DNA of 64,000 bases from a virus (IMGVR_UViG_3300032282_003280:1-64000); one strand, 5' to 3'; shown: positions 24,023 through 35,438, numbered from the stretch's first letter. A program made the numbers and translations. Notes: generated from the sequence alone by a model not told the origin.

Positions 24023-24289
24023 ATGAAGAATCAATTTTTCTACACAGTAGAACAAGATGGTAAAAAATTAGTAGGTTCACTTAATATGGATCTTGTAGTA
24101 AGGTCATTAGAATATGAACCAGGTAAATTAGTAGTAATTTTAAATGACTTTCATGAAAGTTTAACTACTCGTCAGGTAATGGAAAAAGGTAAACCTAAAA
24201 TGATACGTCAAAAAGAATATATATGCTCTGAAATTTGGTTATCTGAAGAGGATAGTATTAAATTTCGTGAGATTACAGAATTAAAGTAG
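24023..24289 (+). CDS. hypothetical protein
   Basis: 88 residues from ATG at 24023 (MKNQFFYTVEQDGKK), last gene of the + arm, 31 bp before the convergent terminators. A longer TTG start at 23975 exists but overlaps the promoter-like site and the previous gene. The protein is beta-rich with charged end (EIWLSEEDSIKFREI). It has its own promoter and terminator, suggesting a single-gene unit. Unknown. Confidence 0.6.
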   Translation: MKNQFFYTVEQDGKKLVGSLNMDLVVRSLEYEPGKLVVILNDFHESLTTRQVMEKGKPKMIRQKEYICSEIWLSEEDSIKFREITELK

Positions 24290-24320
24290 TTCTTCTTTGT
24301 TTGCTGTTTCTTTCATACTT

Positions 24321-24346
24321 CCCCAGGTTTAGGCCTGGGGTTTTTT
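24321..24346 (+). terminator. intrinsic terminator of the + arm
   Basis: CCCCAGG (24321-24327) pairs with CCTGGGG (24334-24340), loop TTTAGG, then TTTTTT. It ends + strand transcription just before the - strand arm. Confidence 0.9.
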
Positions 24347-24352
24347 ATCATA

Positions 24353-24383
24353 ATAAAAAAAAAGACCCTCCGAAGAGAGTCTT
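24353..24383 (-). terminator. intrinsic terminator of the - arm
   Basis: On the - strand AAGACTCTC, loop TTCG, GAGGGTCTT (24362-24383) forms nine pairs with one G-U and a stable UUCG loop, then a U-run read from 24361 down. The same sequence on the + strand has a C-A mismatch, so it acts on the - strand. Confidence 0.85.
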
Positions 24384-24389
24384 GATGGG

Positions 24390-24434
24390 TTAGCACATTT
24401 TGCCACCTTTCTTTTTACCTTTAGTTTTCGCCAT
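24390..24434 (-). CDS. 14-residue basic micro-ORF
   Basis: ATG GCG AAA ... TGC TAA encodes MAKTKGKKKGGKMC, seven Lys among fourteen residues. It begins 2 bp after the stop of the next upstream - strand gene and ends 7 bp before the terminator stem. The position at the end of the arm and tight spacing favour translation, but so short an ORF can arise by chance. Confidence 0.3.
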   Translation of the reverse strand: MAKTKGKKKGGKMC

Positions 24435-24436
24435 TT

Positions 24437-24679
24437 TTATACTTGTTTAGAGTTTTCTTCTTGGGGTAATGGAGTTGCTATACCTTTACTTACCATATCT
24501 ACAAGTATCTTTTGGGAGATACCAAATGCATCTATTGTACGCATAATAGACATTGGAGAAAAGTCTGATGCCATAAATTTAGCAAGACTGTTGTAGAGGA
24601 TATTGAAATCTTGGCCGGATATAGTTATTTCAGCTTCTGGATTCCACTCATACTTAATTGTTGGATTATATTCTGTCAT
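24437..24679 (-). CDS. hypothetical protein
   Basis: 80 residues. YEWNPEAEITISGQDFNIL followed by a helical region (NSLAKFMASDFSPMSIMRTIDAFG) is a pattern seen in small proteins near tail/lysis genes of Bacteroidota phages. Preceded by a TATATTTG promoter-like site at 24696. Unknown function. Confidence 0.6.
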   Translation of the reverse strand: MTEYNPTIKYEWNPEAEITISGQDFNILYNSLAKFMASDFSPMSIMRTIDAFGISQKILVDMVSKGIATPLPQEENSKQV

Positions 24680-24695
24680 AATAAATAATTTGGTA

Positions 24696-24703
24696 CAAAT
24701 ATA
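24696..24703 (-). promoter_or_regulatory. Bacteroidota-type -7 promoter element
   Basis: TATATTTG on the - strand, 16 bp before the ATG of the 80-residue gene, in the short gap after the 92-residue gene. No clear -33 TTG. Confidence 0.4.
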
Positions 24704-24982
24704 CTAAAATTCTATTGAAAAGTGTATATTTTTCTCAATATTTGTACTCTTTGAGAACTGTGGTTTTAGATGAAGTAACTTATGGGCGGATACTATGTTA
24801 TCTATTATATCCTGCCTAAAGGAGGATTGAGAAGGTGTTATAGTAATTTTTAGTTCATTAACTATTTTATGTACATCCATCTCTCCTTCAGGGTCAGAAT
24901 ACTTTAGGGCTGATGCTATAAATAGCACATATAGCATACCATTATCATCCGGTATTCTTAGAAAGTCTGTATTGATCTTCAT
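24704..24982 (-). CDS. hypothetical protein
   Basis: 92 residues, mixed helical (FLRIPDDNGMLYVLFIASAL) and acidic; ends after FSIEF. It overlaps the ferritin-like gene by 1 bp. Not recognised. Confidence 0.5.
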   Translation of the reverse strand: MKINTDFLRIPDDNGMLYVLFIASALKYSDPEGEMDVHKIVNELKITITPSQSSFRQDIIDNIVSAHKLLHLKPQFSKSTNIEKNIHFSIEF

Positions 24983-25527
24983 TATCCTTCTACAAGATGT
25001 TCATCAAATTCAAGGAGTGCTGCCTCATTATTGCCACAACGTGCAAGTTTAGCTAATAAGTCGCCATATTCACCTACACTCTTACGCTGTTCCGTTACAA
25101 ACTCCTGAAGAAATGTAAATACAACCATGTCTTTAGACATAACCATCATTGCTGCTTTATTATAATCTTTACCTAGATTAACCTCTAACTCATAAGCCTG
25201 ATCAAATACCTCTTTAATATCCATAGAACATGTAGGAGGATTAATTGGTGCTAATTTAGGGGCAACACCTACATCATTTAAAAAGTCTACTATTTTTTGA
25301 TAGTGAGTTCCTTCATTTTCAGCTTCTCCTAAGAAGAATTTTTGAGCACCAAAATATCCTACTTGTTGCATATAATTAGATGCATTGCGATAGAAGTATT
25401 GAGCATAAAGCTCTTTATTAACAAAGCCTTCAAGAAGAGTAATCATCTCTGGAGATATTACAGGTTCTTTAGCCGTCATTGATTTACTAAGTAGAGAAAG
25501 ACTACCTTTAGCATTTGTATAAGCCAT
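24982..25527 (-). CDS. ferritin-like protein
   Basis: 181 residues. NKELYAQYFYRNASNYM (Glu39), FLGEAENEGTHYQKIVDFLND (Glu72, His75), AYELEV (Glu113/115) and EFVTEQRKSVGEYGDLL (Glu142/146, Gln147) match the ferroxidase ligands of non-heme ferritin. The 33-residue spacing from Glu39 to Glu72 and the E-x-x-H motif equal those of bacterial FtnA. It could store or detoxify iron in the infected cell, or be a virion or decoration component; the host copy cannot be excluded as source. Overlaps neighbours by 1 bp, so it is part of the late unit. Confidence 0.85.
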   Translation of the reverse strand: MAYTNAKGSLSLLSKSMTAKEPVISPEMITLLEGFVNKELYAQYFYRNASNYMQQVGYFGAQKFFLGEAENEGTHYQKIVDFLNDVGVAPKLAPINPPTCSMDIKEVFDQAYELEVNLGKDYNKAAMMVMSKDMVVFTFLQEFVTEQRKSVGEYGDLLAKLARCGNNEAALLEFDEHLVEG

Positions 25528-26225
25528 TACTTTTTAGATTTTATTGAGATTAGGTTAAAGTTTAGAGATATACCAGTACCCCACCTTCTGTTTATCATAT
25601 CATAACCTATATATGGACCTACAGTAAATAATACTTTTGGCTCCTTTAGGGTTACGAAATTTCCTGCTGTAATTTTATTGTAGGGAGATTTTGAGGATAT
25701 GTCAACTATACGCTTATTGGCTCTTAGAAACCTTTTTTGAGTATAGTCTATAAAGGTCAATGTATCCCTTGATAGAAGGGACACATTAGCCTTTTGTTCC
25801 TTAAGACTTCCCCAGGCCTTAAGGTCTATATAATTATTGGTTTTAACAATTGAAAAGTTTTGATTACTATCTATATATACCGGCAGATCTTTGAATACAG
25901 TATCTGTTTGAACAGTATACTTAACAACAGTCTTAACTATAACCTTTCCCTTTAAAGAAGAAGTAATAGAATCAGTAAGATGCTGCATCATCTCTTGAGA
26001 AACTACAGCACCTTTAATCTGAGAGTGTGTAACATTGTTATTATCAGTATATGTTTTTACAGGCTGTAACTTATCCGATGGGATAACCTCTTCAGGAGAA
26101 CAACCTTTTTGAAGAAGAAATAATACAAATACTATAAAGATACAAAATACTGTAAACTTTACCCAATGTAAGAAATCATCATCCTTTAACTTCCAATAAA
26201 TCCAGTTAAACAAATTTTTAATCAT
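25527..26225 (-). CDS. membrane-anchored protein, possible spanin
   Basis: 232 residues. A strong N-terminal transmembrane segment (about 21-41, VKFTVFCIFIVFVLFLL) ends in QKGCSPEE, so Cys could be a lipid-attachment or a plain residue. The rest is a beta-rich periplasmic domain ending YDMINRRWGTGISLNFNL, reminiscent of an outer-membrane-associated shape. It sits one gene from the holin, so a spanin or cell-envelope lysis role is inferred; the family is not recognised with confidence. Confidence 0.45.
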   Translation of the reverse strand: MIKNLFNWIYWKLKDDDFLHWVKFTVFCIFIVFVLFLLQKGCSPEEVIPSDKLQPVKTYTDNNNVTHSQIKGAVVSQEMMQHLTDSITSSLKGKVIVKTVVKYTVQTDTVFKDLPVYIDSNQNFSIVKTNNYIDLKAWGSLKEQKANVSLLSRDTLTFIDYTQKRFLRANKRIVDISSKSPYNKITAGNFVTLKEPKVLFTVGPYIGYDMINRRWGTGISLNFNLISIKSKK

Positions 26226-26245
26226 ATATATGTTGGTTTTTTAAT

Positions 26246-26476
26246 TTACTTCTTTTTATTTTTCTTTTTCATTATATCCTGTATATTATTATACATATTA
26301 TAAAGAGCATTAAAGGCAACTGCTACAGTACCTATAGCACCAGCAATTTTGAATATATCACTAATCCAAGTATTACCTGAAAAGTGACCTATTGCATATA
26401 AAGTAGCCGAACTTAATAATTGAATTGCTCCTTCTTGTGGAGTATCGTGATGAATCATGTGTAGTAATAGTTTCAT
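26246..26476 (-). CDS. putative holin
   Basis: 76 residues with two hydrophobic helices (about 17-35, LLSSATLYAIGHFSG; about 40-60, IFKIAGAIGTVAVAFNALY) and a lysine-only tail (IMKKKNKKK). Small size, two membrane segments, charged C-terminus and place next to a membrane protein fit a class II-type holin that opens the inner membrane late in infection. No endolysin gene is adjacent; the M15 peptidase at 55402 may take part. Confidence 0.6.
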   Translation of the reverse strand: MKLLLHMIHHDTPQEGAIQLLSSATLYAIGHFSGNTWISDIFKIAGAIGTVAVAFNALYNMYNNIQDIMKKKNKKK

Positions 26477-26496
26477 TTTTCTTTAAGAAATTTAGA

Positions 26497-26518
26497 AGAG
26501 GGTATATTTCAACCCTCT
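26497..26518. repeat. inverted repeat between lysis and fiber blocks
   Basis: AGAGGGT (26497-26503) and ACCCTCT (26512-26518) with an 8-base loop, in the gap before the holin gene. On the - strand it is followed by a weak U-rich stretch. It may be a weak terminator or RNA structure; low certainty. Confidence 0.4.
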
Positions 26519-26535
26519 CTTAAATTAGCAATAGG

Positions 26536-26736
26536 TTAGCTAGGTAAAGTTGTAGTAGTTGTCGTACTAGTTGTTGTTGTAGGGGTACAACAAAGTCCTA
26601 AGCAATCATCAATGTTTACCCATCTTCCTGAACCAGGGGTTACACGAGGAGGAAATTCTCGGTAGATCAAAGAGCAGTTAATTGGCTTACCTTGCTGAGT
26701 AAGTTTTAACCACCAATGTTTTCTACTTACGTTCAT
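26536..26736 (-). CDS. short Thr-tract decoration protein
   Basis: 66 residues. A small domain (RKHWWLKLTQQGK, GRWVNIDDCLGLCC) ends in a threonine tract (TPTTTTSTTTTTTLPS). The W-V-x-I-D-x-C pattern before the tract also appears in the 127-residue gene at 28942, so the two share a domain. In this gene the tract is the C-terminus, which may be a truncation. A virion surface or fiber-associated role is inferred from location. Confidence 0.6.
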   Translation of the reverse strand: MNVSRKHWWLKLTQQGKPINCSLIYREFPPRVTPGSGRWVNIDDCLGLCCTPTTTTSTTTTTTLPS

Positions 26737-26769
26737 GTCAATTTAAATTTAAGGGTTATAAAAAAATAA

Positions 26770-27828
26770 TTAATAAACTGGATCTTTAACTTCTAATACA
26801 CAATCAGCATAAAACCTTGAGCATATTAGGTTTGAGGTTCTTTTTACCTCCATTAATTTATTATAGGGGCTACTATCTTTATATCTTCCTTTATAGAAGA
26901 TAAACTCTTTCTTACCTGATAAGTCCATAAGAGGGCCTGTAGCCCCTGCATTATGCATTATAGATACATTATCTAAGAATGATATAGGGTCTGTAGCCCA
27001 TGCAAAATCTAATTCTTTAGGTACTTCTGTCTTATGACCTGTGCCCCATAAGTTATAGAGTACAGCCCACATATCAGTACAGAAGGATTGATAACCTTTA
27101 GCTTCTTTCTCATTAGCATTCTTTCCTGGAAAGTAAGTTTGGTTTATAGAACCTAAGAAAGGTTTCATATCTATACAGGTATTATACACTTTCTCCCAGA
27201 AGGATGAATCTATGTTCTTTAGTATGTATTGAGCACCGCCTGTAGTATGATCATTCTCTTCAACAATTTCTCTTGTTATACCGGCAAGTTCTGCCATTTG
27301 ACCTATTACATCAAACTCAGGGAAACCTTCTTTATACTCATCTAATACTTGAGTCTCTTTTCTCTTCAGATAATCTAAGTTTAAGTAATTTCCACCCTTA
27401 TGTCTTGAGCCTGTGTGTGATAAATAACAAATATCATCATTCATATACTTCTCAAAATCAAGGGGTTTAGAGAATACTATATCAGCATCATGATAAAATA
27501 TTACATCGTTTGAAAGATCTGGAAACAAAGTAAAGTACTTAGCTAACATCCATGGTCTAAGTAAAGGGTTATAATCAATAATATCAATCATTGATGTGCA
27601 CTCTCCATCCACATCTCTAAAATAATAAAACTTTGTTTCCGGATACTTCTTTTGTAATTGTCTCCAGGAGTCAGGTACAGGCTGTGTTGATTGTTTCTCA
27701 GATACAAATACAAGAACTGTAGCTTTTTCTGAGTACCCCCACTTTCTAAAGTTTGTTAGTTGTACATCTGTTTGCCATATAAAATAGGGTTGCAGAGGAC
27801 AAGCCTGTATAAATTTTAGATTTTGCAT
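26770..27828 (-). CDS. glycosyltransferase, peptidyl-Ser galactosyltransferase-like
   Basis: 352 residues. PYFIWQTDVQLTNFRKWG (14-31), RPWMLAKYF, and FYHDADIVFSKPLDF with the DxD motif at 114-116 resemble the plant peptidyl-serine alpha-galactosyltransferase type (SERGT/GT96), from memory. A later GGAQYILKNID helps close the fold. It lies between two Thr-tract genes, so a substrate of Thr/Ser-rich virion proteins is plausible. The GT assignment is good; the acceptor is inference. Confidence 0.65.
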   Translation of the reverse strand: MQNLKFIQACPLQPYFIWQTDVQLTNFRKWGYSEKATVLVFVSEKQSTQPVPDSWRQLQKKYPETKFYYFRDVDGECTSMIDIIDYNPLLRPWMLAKYFTLFPDLSNDVIFYHDADIVFSKPLDFEKYMNDDICYLSHTGSRHKGGNYLNLDYLKRKETQVLDEYKEGFPEFDVIGQMAELAGITREIVEENDHTTGGAQYILKNIDSSFWEKVYNTCIDMKPFLGSINQTYFPGKNANEKEAKGYQSFCTDMWAVLYNLWGTGHKTEVPKELDFAWATDPISFLDNVSIMHNAGATGPLMDLSGKKEFIFYKGRYKDSSPYNKLMEVKRTSNLICSRFYADCVLEVKDPVY

Positions 27829-27859
27829 TATGTAGTTAGTTGGTTAGTTTTAAATATAT

Positions 27860-28927
27860 TTAGTAAGCATTTACTCTACACTCTATAATAGCATTTCCTC
27901 CAGGAGAAGGTTTAACAACACTATACGTAGAGGTATTAGTAGCAAGTGATGGTAAATCATATGCTCCTAATAAAGTAAAACTTAAACCATTATTATTAGA
28001 GTAATACAAGTATACACTTTCCGCATACATTGCTGTATTAGTAACTGTAATCTTTATCTTGTTGCCTTCAAAAAATTCTCCTGAATAGAGAGTTTGAGTA
28101 TTTGGAGGAACAAGTAATGATGTAGTAGGATTAAAGTAATTATTAATAATTGGTGAAGCCGGAGGAGGTACGTCTTCTACATTCCATGCAGTATTTGTAA
28201 TTCCTATAGTTTTACTTCCCTGAGATACTACTATATAATCCAATGTAATTGGAGCAACTGTAGTTGTTGTAGTAGTTGTTGAACTAGTAGTAGTGGTTGT
28301 CGTTGTACTAGTAGTTGTTGTGGTAGTAGATGTTGTAGTTGTTGTAGTAGATGGAGCATCTAATATATATACAGTAAAATCTCCACCTGGTGTACACTCA
28401 AATGTTGGAAGAGTAGTGGTTGTTGAAGTAGTACTACTTGTTGTAGTAGTGGTTGAGGTAGTACTGGTTGTAGATACATATGGAGGAGTAGGACCTATAT
28501 TACAAGTACTAAACTCAGTTACCCCATAATATATATCAGAATTCATCCCATATACAACCTCTACATCCATAGTACCCGGTTGTACATACTCACCATATAT
28601 ACATAAATTATCAGTAACCCCACAACAGATATCCCTCTCAACTGAGGTACCACTCTGTATATAACCAGAATCAACAACTATACCTGTATCAGCATCCCTT
28701 AGTTCCCAATAAATATTATCATAAGAACTATCATTTGATAGTGTAAATACAAATGGATTACATGTTGTAGTAGTTGTTGTAGAACTTGATGTAGTTGTAC
28801 TAGTGGTGCTACTTGTGGTAAAAGTAGTAGTTGTTGTAGTCCTATCCTGATTACATAGAGGAGAGGCTACAAACATAGCTGTATTACAACCACATGGTAT
28901 ACAATTACAATTATTACAACAACTCAT
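27860..28927 (-). CDS. modular Thr-tract virion protein
   Basis: 355 residues. A cysteine-rich N-terminus (MSCCNNCNCIPCGC) is followed by three threonine/serine tracts (residues 30-55, 152-172, 193-223) separating small domains: TLSNDSSYDNIYWELRD with CC and C pairs, a short LPTFECTPGG piece, and a C-terminal beta-domain of about 130 residues. The tracts look like mucin-type linkers and would be O-glycosylation targets. The location between glycosyltransferase genes and next to fibers suggests a virion surface protein. No enzymatic motif. Confidence 0.6.
   Translation of the reverse strand: MSCCNNCNCIPCGCNTAMFVASPLCNQDRTTTTTTFTTSSTTSTTTSSSTTTTTTCNPFVFTLSNDSSYDNIYWELRDADTGIVVDSGYIQSGTSVERDICCGVTDNLCIYGEYVQPGTMDVEVVYGMNSDIYYGVTEFSTCNIGPTPPYVSTTSTTSTTTTTSSTTSTTTTLPTFECTPGGDFTVYILDAPSTTTTTTSTTTTTTSTTTTTTTSSTTTTTTTVAPITLDYIVVSQGSKTIGITNTAWNVEDVPPPASPIINNYFNPTTSLLVPPNTQTLYSGEFFEGNKIKITVTNTAMYAESVYLYYSNNNGLSFTLLGAYDLPSLATNTSTYSVVKPSPGGNAIIECRVNAY
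28259..28840 (-). repeat. three Thr/Ser codon-repeat tracts
   Basis: Within the 355-residue gene, near-pure ACN runs at 28259-28351, 28412-28474 and 28760-28840 encode the threonine tracts. They form imperfect trinucleotide arrays that can slip or recombine. Confidence 0.85.
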
Positions 28928-28941
28928 TATTATCTTTTATT

Positions 28942-29325
28942 TTAACCTGTACAAGTTGAACAAGGTACATTACCTAAAACAGTTACTACATGACCTACAT
29001 CTTCAGGGCCTGTAGTTACATCTATTATTTGCCAGCAGATTGAGAATTGGTTATCTACTATATCTCCTGGAGAAAGTATATCCGGGCCATCATATCTTAT
29101 TGTATGATAAACTTCGTCTCCACAAGCAACTACCCTATAATATGTTATTATAGGGGCTGTGGTAGTTGTGGTTGTAGTTAGACTACAACTATCTGAAACT
29201 TCATACGGTATATCTACATATATCCAACCAAGTTTACCGGCTTTAGTCATATCTTGAGTGAACGTACTCCAATACTTGAAGCCGTTTACACAGAATACAT
29301 ATCCTCTTTTATGCCGTTTGGTCAT
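28942..29325 (-). CDS. Thr-tract virion protein
   Basis: 127 residues. N-terminal FKYWSTFTQDMTKAGKLGW and IYVDIPYEVSDSC lead to a Thr tract (LTTTTTTTAP), then a C-terminal beta domain (YYRVVACGDEVYHTIRY) with a final CSTCTG. The N-terminal part resembles that of the 66-residue gene at 26536. It overlaps the glycosyltransferase gene upstream by 4 bp. Likely a decoration or fiber-associated protein. Confidence 0.6.
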   Translation of the reverse strand: MTKRHKRGYVFCVNGFKYWSTFTQDMTKAGKLGWIYVDIPYEVSDSCSLTTTTTTTAPIITYYRVVACGDEVYHTIRYDGPDILSPGDIVDNQFSICWQIIDVTTGPEDVGHVVTVLGNVPCSTCTG

Positions 29326-31061
29326 CTTTCCTTAATCTTTTTTAACTCTTCAGCTAGGGTTTCTCTATCTTTTTGATAGTTTGCCCAACCTTTTATATAA
29401 GTTTCATCCATTACTCCTGAAGTAGAGAAATGGTTATGTATTATTTTTGCATCCTCACAGTGTAAAGCCTCATCTAAGATCTCACACTTTGCCCAAAGTA
29501 AGTTATCTACTCCACAGTGGGTAAATTTAGTAGAGAATATCTCACCTCCTATCTCAGGTATTAAAGATCTATGTATCATAAAGTGAGTACATATATTACC
29601 TTTATCTGGAAGAAGTAGCCCCTCATTAAAGGAAATTAACCTCTTTTTAGTCTTAGTTGCTAGCTCTAATGCCTTTTTTATACAATCAGGGTCAAAGGTC
29701 ATATCATTTGCAGCATAAACTATCCACTCACCGGTAGATTGTGATACCCCTTGTTTTATTTTCTCAGGGACTGTTTCATCACCTTCTATTACTAATATCT
29801 CTATCTCTCCTTGAGGATGATTAAGGCTCTTTATAGACTCAAAACATTTTTGAAGTCCTTCTGCTCTACCTAATGTAGGTATTAAGAATGATAACTTAGG
29901 GTCTCCAAAATAATACTTAAAGTCTCTTAGGTAAACAGGATTATTTGGTTGATACCTAATAGCCTCTATTATATGATTTTTAGCTTCTTCAATCTTTCCT
30001 ATCCAACCATAAGATTGATATAGAATTTCATGAGGTTCTGTGGTATAGTGCTCTTTGTGATTAGCGTAGAAATCTACCCACTCTAACTCCATTGAAGCCT
30101 TAGCATAACAGATAGCAGCCTTATAATTTTTATTATGTAGGTAAAACCTAGCAATTTTTAGTAGAGGTTCTCTCCTTGAGGAGTCTATATAGAACGCTTT
30201 ATTGTAGTACTCCAGTTGTTTTTCAGGATTACCTAAAGCCCCATAGCAATCACCTATAAAAATAGAGGATTGAGCTTTCTCAGCAACCCACTTGTTCATA
30301 GATATATGCCTCTCAAACTCCTTTATAGCTGACTTGTATTTACCTACCCAGAATAACTCTCTAGCAAAGTAGTGACTATTCCTATCAGAATTAGGGTGTA
30401 GAAAACAATCTACAGCTAAACCTTTTAAGTATGTATGTCTTCCTGTCTCATGGTTTTGCCAATGTTCTATAAGGAATTTATCAGGGGTGATATATAATCT
30501 ATCTCCAGTACCTGATATACACTCATGAACCATACCCTTCCAAGTAATTTTTGTTCTATTATAGAACTTACTCTGAACAAATTGTACGGCAGGATTACCC
30601 CATTGGTCATGTGAAAATATAAATTGATACTCTAAGTTTCCTAATTCAGGATTAGAGATTACCTCATTTATATAGTCAATATCCATATTTGTAAACACTT
30701 CATCCGCATCTATACAGCAAATCCAATCATTAGAAGCCATAAGAGCAACCTCATTTCTGGCATCTGAGAAGTGAAAAAACTTATCTCCTTCAGAGACTAT
30801 AGAGCCTTCATTATCTATAATGAAGTGATTATTTATCTCATCAGCAGTCTTTTTGTCAATAATATGACAATATTTCTCACCTGCTTCCTTGATAATACAA
30901 CCATAAGACCTGGCAATTTGTAATGTATCATCAGTACTTCCAGTATCTAAAATACAGACCTCACCACCCCTTTCCCTAAAGGAGGCCAGAGAATCTAACA
31001 TTCTTTTAATTACTTTGCCTTCATTCTTAACAATTAGGCAAACAGAAAAATTTGGTTTCAT
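29322..31061 (-). CDS. GT2-TPR-GT2 glycosyltransferase
   Basis: 579 residues from ATG at 31061; a TTG three codons earlier is possible. The first GT2 domain has SVCLIVKNEG, ILDTGSTDDTLQIA (39-44) and CCIDADEVF (DxD at 118-120), a SunS-like glycosyltransferase look. A middle region of TPR-like helical pairs (about 220-380) follows, then a second GT-A domain beginning LSFLIPTLGRAEG. Two catalytic modules on one chain suggest successive sugar additions. It sits in the fiber/decoration block, so virion glycans are the inferred product. Confidence 0.8.
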   Translation of the reverse strand: MKPNFSVCLIVKNEGKVIKRMLDSLASFRERGGEVCILDTGSTDDTLQIARSYGCIIKEAGEKYCHIIDKKTADEINNHFIIDNEGSIVSEGDKFFHFSDARNEVALMASNDWICCIDADEVFTNMDIDYINEVISNPELGNLEYQFIFSHDQWGNPAVQFVQSKFYNRTKITWKGMVHECISGTGDRLYITPDKFLIEHWQNHETGRHTYLKGLAVDCFLHPNSDRNSHYFARELFWVGKYKSAIKEFERHISMNKWVAEKAQSSIFIGDCYGALGNPEKQLEYYNKAFYIDSSRREPLLKIARFYLHNKNYKAAICYAKASMELEWVDFYANHKEHYTTEPHEILYQSYGWIGKIEEAKNHIIEAIRYQPNNPVYLRDFKYYFGDPKLSFLIPTLGRAEGLQKCFESIKSLNHPQGEIEILVIEGDETVPEKIKQGVSQSTGEWIVYAANDMTFDPDCIKKALELATKTKKRLISFNEGLLLPDKGNICTHFMIHRSLIPEIGGEIFSTKFTHCGVDNLLWAKCEILDEALHCEDAKIIHNHFSTSGVMDETYIKGWANYQKDRETLAEELKKIKER

Positions 31062-31082
31062 TGGGCGCAATATACAAAATAA

Positions 31083-31361
31083 TTACATCTTTTCCAAATT
31101 TAATTTGGATAATGACCAGTTTATAATCCAATCATTAGCACTTGGATCAGCATCCCAATCTTGGTAATCTTGACCATTAATTATTAAATTACCACTTACC
31201 GGATATGTTTTACCATCTCCTATTCTATAAAAGAGGTTTGCAGCATTATATAAATTATCTGACTGAAGTGTTAGGTCAAATATACTACATGATATAGTTT
31301 GACCCTCATACCATACAGATATAGGTTTTATATATATTACATTAGGAGGAATTGTATTCAT
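31083..31361 (-). CDS. small virion-associated protein
   Basis: 92 residues, beta-rich (VIYIKPISVWYEGQTISCSI), with LFYRIGDGKTY and NGQDYQDWDADPS. It is 13 bp from the collagen-like fiber gene and 22 bp from the GT gene. Not recognised; location suggests a fiber or decoration component. Confidence 0.5.
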   Translation of the reverse strand: MNTIPPNVIYIKPISVWYEGQTISCSIFDLTLQSDNLYNAANLFYRIGDGKTYPVSGNLIINGQDYQDWDADPSANDWIINWSLSKLNLEKM

Positions 31362-31373
31362 TATATATTATAT

Positions 31374-34395
<3,022 letters not shown>

Positions 34396-34396
<1 letters not shown>

Positions 34397-35145
34397 TATT
34401 CCCTAAAGGAGGTTTTTATATAATCTATTAACTTATAATAAGACTCTTTATCAGATGGGTTAGTTATACCTGATCCAAAGTCTCTTTCTTTCTTTTGGCT
34501 ATTTAGGAAGTTCTGAGGAGTATCCTCTCCCTTACCTGACATTTTATATACTGGTATTCCTCCCCAATCATAGCAGAATGTACTTTCTCCTTGAGGGTCT
34601 GAGAATATCTTGTTGTTCATTACTAGAGGTAATAACCACTTATCATGATATTTTACAGAGTTGGAGTGAAAACCATGTTCTTTTATATGGGAGAAATCTA
34701 TAAAGATAGAGGGTTCATAAACATTCTCATTTCTATATATCTTTCCTCCGGACATATAATAGGATTTTTTAGGTTTATATGCAAGCATACCTATTTGATA
34801 GGCTTTCTGCATACCTTCTACACCCTTGGATATATGATTTGGGAGGAATATATCATCAACATCAGACGATGTCCATACATCAATTCCCTCTAAATTAAGA
34901 AGAGAATCCCTATATTTATCTCCTACAGAAGCATAAGGTTTCCCTGTTACCTCATCTGTAACCCTATTGACAAGAATTATCTCTTTGTTTTCAGGTAGAT
35001 CAAATTCCGGAAAACTAGTCTCTACTCCTGAGTTAAATACTAAAAGTGTAGATTTTCCTTGATAATCCTGTTCTAGGTAACTTCTTAGTAGCCTTTGTAA
35101 GCAGGTATCTCTATTATAAGTTGTAGTACAACAAAGAACATGCAT
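34396..35145 (-). CDS. GT-A-type glycosyltransferase
   Basis: 249 residues. MHVLCCTTTYNRDTCLQRLLRS at the start is a GT2-like nucleotide-sugar entry, and IDVWTSSDVDDIFLPNHI holds the metal-binding D-x-D (95-98). A short GT-A-fold enzyme of unknown acceptor. It is the third glycosyltransferase of the fiber block and is coupled by 1-bp overlaps on both sides. Confidence 0.7.
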
Positions 35146-35414
35146 TACTTAGACTCATTTATGATTTGAATAAGTTGACCTTTTGTCAGGTTTGTTAATA
35201 CTTGAGTATTACTAATCAGAGCTTTAACAAATTCTAGATCAGCATTACTTAACTCAATAGGTTTAAACTTATAAAGATCAAGTGACCAAGTCAAACACTG
35301 TAGAGGATCTCCGGTATTTGCAGATACAAGTGCCGTAGCTAAAAGTTTACCTAAATTTTCCCCTACTGGATTTCCATCTAAGTCCAATAAGGGCTTATTA
35401 AAGTCAAATAACAT
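35145..35414 (-). CDS. small virion-block protein
   Basis: 89 residues; MLFDFNKPLLDLDGNPVGENLGKLLATAL-type start and a helical end matching a small tail or virion accessory pattern of phages, with a GDPL core. Function unknown. It overlaps the GT gene by 1 bp. Confidence 0.5.
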   Translation of the reverse strand: MLFDFNKPLLDLDGNPVGENLGKLLATALVSANTGDPLQCLTWSLDLYKFKPIELSNADLEFVKALISNTQVLTNLTKGQLIQIINESK

Positions 35415-35438
35415 AATAAATTGTTGGTTTTGTGTATA

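Noticed and set aside
23975-24289. TTG at 23975 as start
   Set aside because: It overlaps the previous gene and the promoter-like site; ATG at 24023 is better.
31061-31070. TTG at 31070 as start of the GT2 gene
   Set aside because: ATG at 31061 directly precedes the conserved GT2 strand.
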